A DNA stretch of 64,000 nucleotides from Ascidiaceihabitans sp039975415 (GTDB taxonomy: Bacteria > Pseudomonadota > Alphaproteobacteria > Rhodobacterales > Rhodobacteraceae), in the NCBI RefSeq assembly GCF_039975415.1, contig NZ_JBDWHD010000004.1, one strand, 5' to 3'. The notes beneath the pieces are model-generated. The model did not search any database. It was not told the origin of the DNA and was given only the letters and a program-made list of their open reading frames with translations. Each line of letters starts with the position of its first letter. Within the stretch, counting starts at the first letter, position 1. This document shows, piece by piece, positions 62,883 through 64,000 of this stretch. Made by a program: the position numbers and the translations under genes.

Positions 62883-64000
62883 ATGCCCGTAAAAAACCGA
62901 CTTGCCGAACTGCATGACGACATCACTGCTTGGCGTCGTGATATCCACGAACATCCCGAAATCCTGTTTGAAACCCACCGCACCAGTGCTTTGGTGGCCA
63001 AGAAACTACGCGAATTTGGCTGTGACGATGTGGTTGAAGGGATCGGGCGTACGGGTGTGGTCGGCGTGATTAAAGGGAACGCGACAGGGTCCGGGAAGGT
63101 GCTGGGCTTGCGGGCGGATATGGATGCGTTGCCCATTCATGAGCAAACGGGATTGTCTTATGCCTCTAAGACAGACAACGCGATGCATGCGTGTGGGCAC
63201 GACGGGCACACCGCCATGCTGTTGGGGGCCGCGCAGTACTTGTCGGAAACCCGCAATTTTGACGGGACGGTTGTTGTCATTTTTCAACCCGCAGAAGAAG
63301 GTGGCGGCGGCGGGCGCGAGATGTGTGAAGACGGGCTGATGGAGCGTTTTGGCATCCAAGAGGTGTACGGCATGCACAATTGGCCGGGCCAACCTGTGGG
63401 CAGTTTCGCAATCCGCCCAGGGGCGTTCTTTGCCGCAACCGACCAGTTTGAAATCCTGATTGAAGGATTGGGAGGGCATGCGGCCAAACCACATGAAACG
63501 GCAGATCCCACGATCATGGGAAGCCAGATTGTTATGGGGATGCAAACCATCGCGAGCCGCAATGCCGATCCGGTTGATCAGTTGGTGGTGTCTGTGACCT
63601 CTTTCGAGACATCATCAAAGGCGTTCAATGTCATTCCACAACGTGTTCACCTGAAAGGGACTGTGCGCACGATGTCTGCTGAAATGCGAGTTCTGGCCGA
63701 AAAGCGTATTCACGAGATTTGTGAAGGCACAGCGACGGCATTGGGCGGCAAAGCAGAGGTTGTTTACCACCGCGGCTATCCCGTCATGGTCAATGCAGAA
63801 GCCCAGACAGAATTTGCAGCAGACGTTGCCAAATCCATTTCGGGCCAATGTGATGAAGCGCCTTTGGTTATGGGGGGCGAAGACTTTGCCTATTTGCTGG
63901 AAGAACGCCCCGGCGCGTATATTCTGGTGGGCAACGGCGATACTGCGATGGTGCATCACCCCGAATACAACTTCAATGACGACGCCATTCCGGCTGGATG
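62883..64000 (+). CDS. HipO-like M20 aminoacylase/hippurate hydrolase, copy 2 (cut by window end)
   Basis: The frame opens at ATG 62883 and runs uninterrupted to the window edge (372 codons seen). It carries the same signatures as copy 1: GLRADMDALPIHE, MHACGHDGHTAMLLGAAQYL, PAEEGGGGGREM and MGGEDFAYLLE, and ends within the late IPAGC segment. The expected total length is about 390 residues, so only some 15 residues are missing. Long identical blocks with copy 1 indicate tandem duplication followed by divergence. Confidence 0.9.
   Translation, partial: MPVKNRLAELHDDITAWRRDIHEHPEILFETHRTSALVAKKLREFGCDDVVEGIGRTGVVGVIKGNATGSGKVLGLRADMDALPIHEQTGLSYASKTDNAMHACGHDGHTAMLLGAAQYLSETRNFDGTVVVIFQPAEEGGGGGREMCEDGLMERFGIQEVYGMHNWPGQPVGSFAIRPGAFFAATDQFEILIEGLGGHAAKPHETADPTIMGSQIVMGMQTIASRNADPVDQLVVSVTSFETSSKAFNVIPQRVHLKGTVRTMSAEMRVLAEKRIHEICEGTATALGGKAEVVYHRGYPVMVNAEAQTEFAADVAKSISGQCDEAPLVMGGEDFAYLLEERPGAYILVGNGDTAMVHHPEYNFNDDAIPAG

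Noticed and set aside
1..64000. CRISPR arrays, tRNA or rRNA genes, prophage, toxin-antitoxin or defence systems
   Set aside because: A reading of the genes and gaps showed no regular spaced repeats, cloverleaf sequences, phage structural genes, integrase or nuclease-linked operons.

Overview
The window looks like chromosomal DNA from a marine alphaproteobacterium of the Rhodobacterales (roseobacter group). The evidence is the alphaproteobacterial division and cell-wall cluster order (murD, ftsW-murG-murC, small membrane genes including two DUF2484-type genes, murB, ddl-ftsQ-ftsA-ftsZ, lpxC, bamD, recN), the cobS/cobT/DnaJ/bolA neighbourhood, a moderately high GC content judged by eye, and frequent GTG starts. 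No rRNA, tRNA, CRISPR array, prophage or complete insertion sequence was recognised.

Bases 1-19745 are the dcw (division/cell wall) region. murD is separated from ftsW by two genes on the other strand and a peroxiredoxin-like gene. From ftsW to murB, ten consecutive genes are each joined by a 4-base ATGA or GTGA overlap. Six of these encode small membrane proteins (35-125 aa) between murC and murB, one of them a 35-aa microprotein. Then come ddl-ftsQ-ftsA-ftsZ, a double hairpin terminator, lpxC, bamD and recN. A 165-base MITE-like element with 26-base inverted ends follows recN.

Bases 20018-33900 hold a ClC channel, then a long run on the minus strand: DUF427, an M24 aminopeptidase P-like enzyme, cobT, an Asp/Glu racemase-like protein lacking the usual cysteines, cobS, a receiver domain with Glu in place of the phospho-acceptor Asp, and a J-domain protein. 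bolA is divergent. After that come a DUF4177-type protein, a thioesterase, an Hcp-like Cys-rich repeat gene broken by two apparent single-base frameshifts, gatB and a P-loop kinase.

Bases 34000-46900 are accessory and housekeeping genes: a lytic transglycosylase, two SDR enzymes, pepN, a cryptochrome/photolyase followed directly by a DUF2256 zinc-knuckle gene (47 aa), a GlcG/HbpS-like protein, a class-I glutamine amidotransferase (PuuD-like), and a degenerate REP-associated transposase (RAYT) sitting among three related REP-like palindromes.

Bases 47000-53000 hold pntAB with its own terminator and three poorly characterised genes. Bases 53000-64000 form a peptide-uptake and amino-acid salvage locus. 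A binding protein and two permeases lie on the minus strand. Divergent from them are a fused two-domain ATPase, an ArgE-like deacetylase, a DadA-like FAD oxidoreductase and two tandem HipO-like amidohydrolases, the last cut by the window edge. Together these would import oligopeptides or acylated amino acids and hydrolyse or oxidise them.

Starts were chosen by eye from ribosome-binding sites, family N-termini and overlaps. Family names rest on recognised motifs, not on searches.
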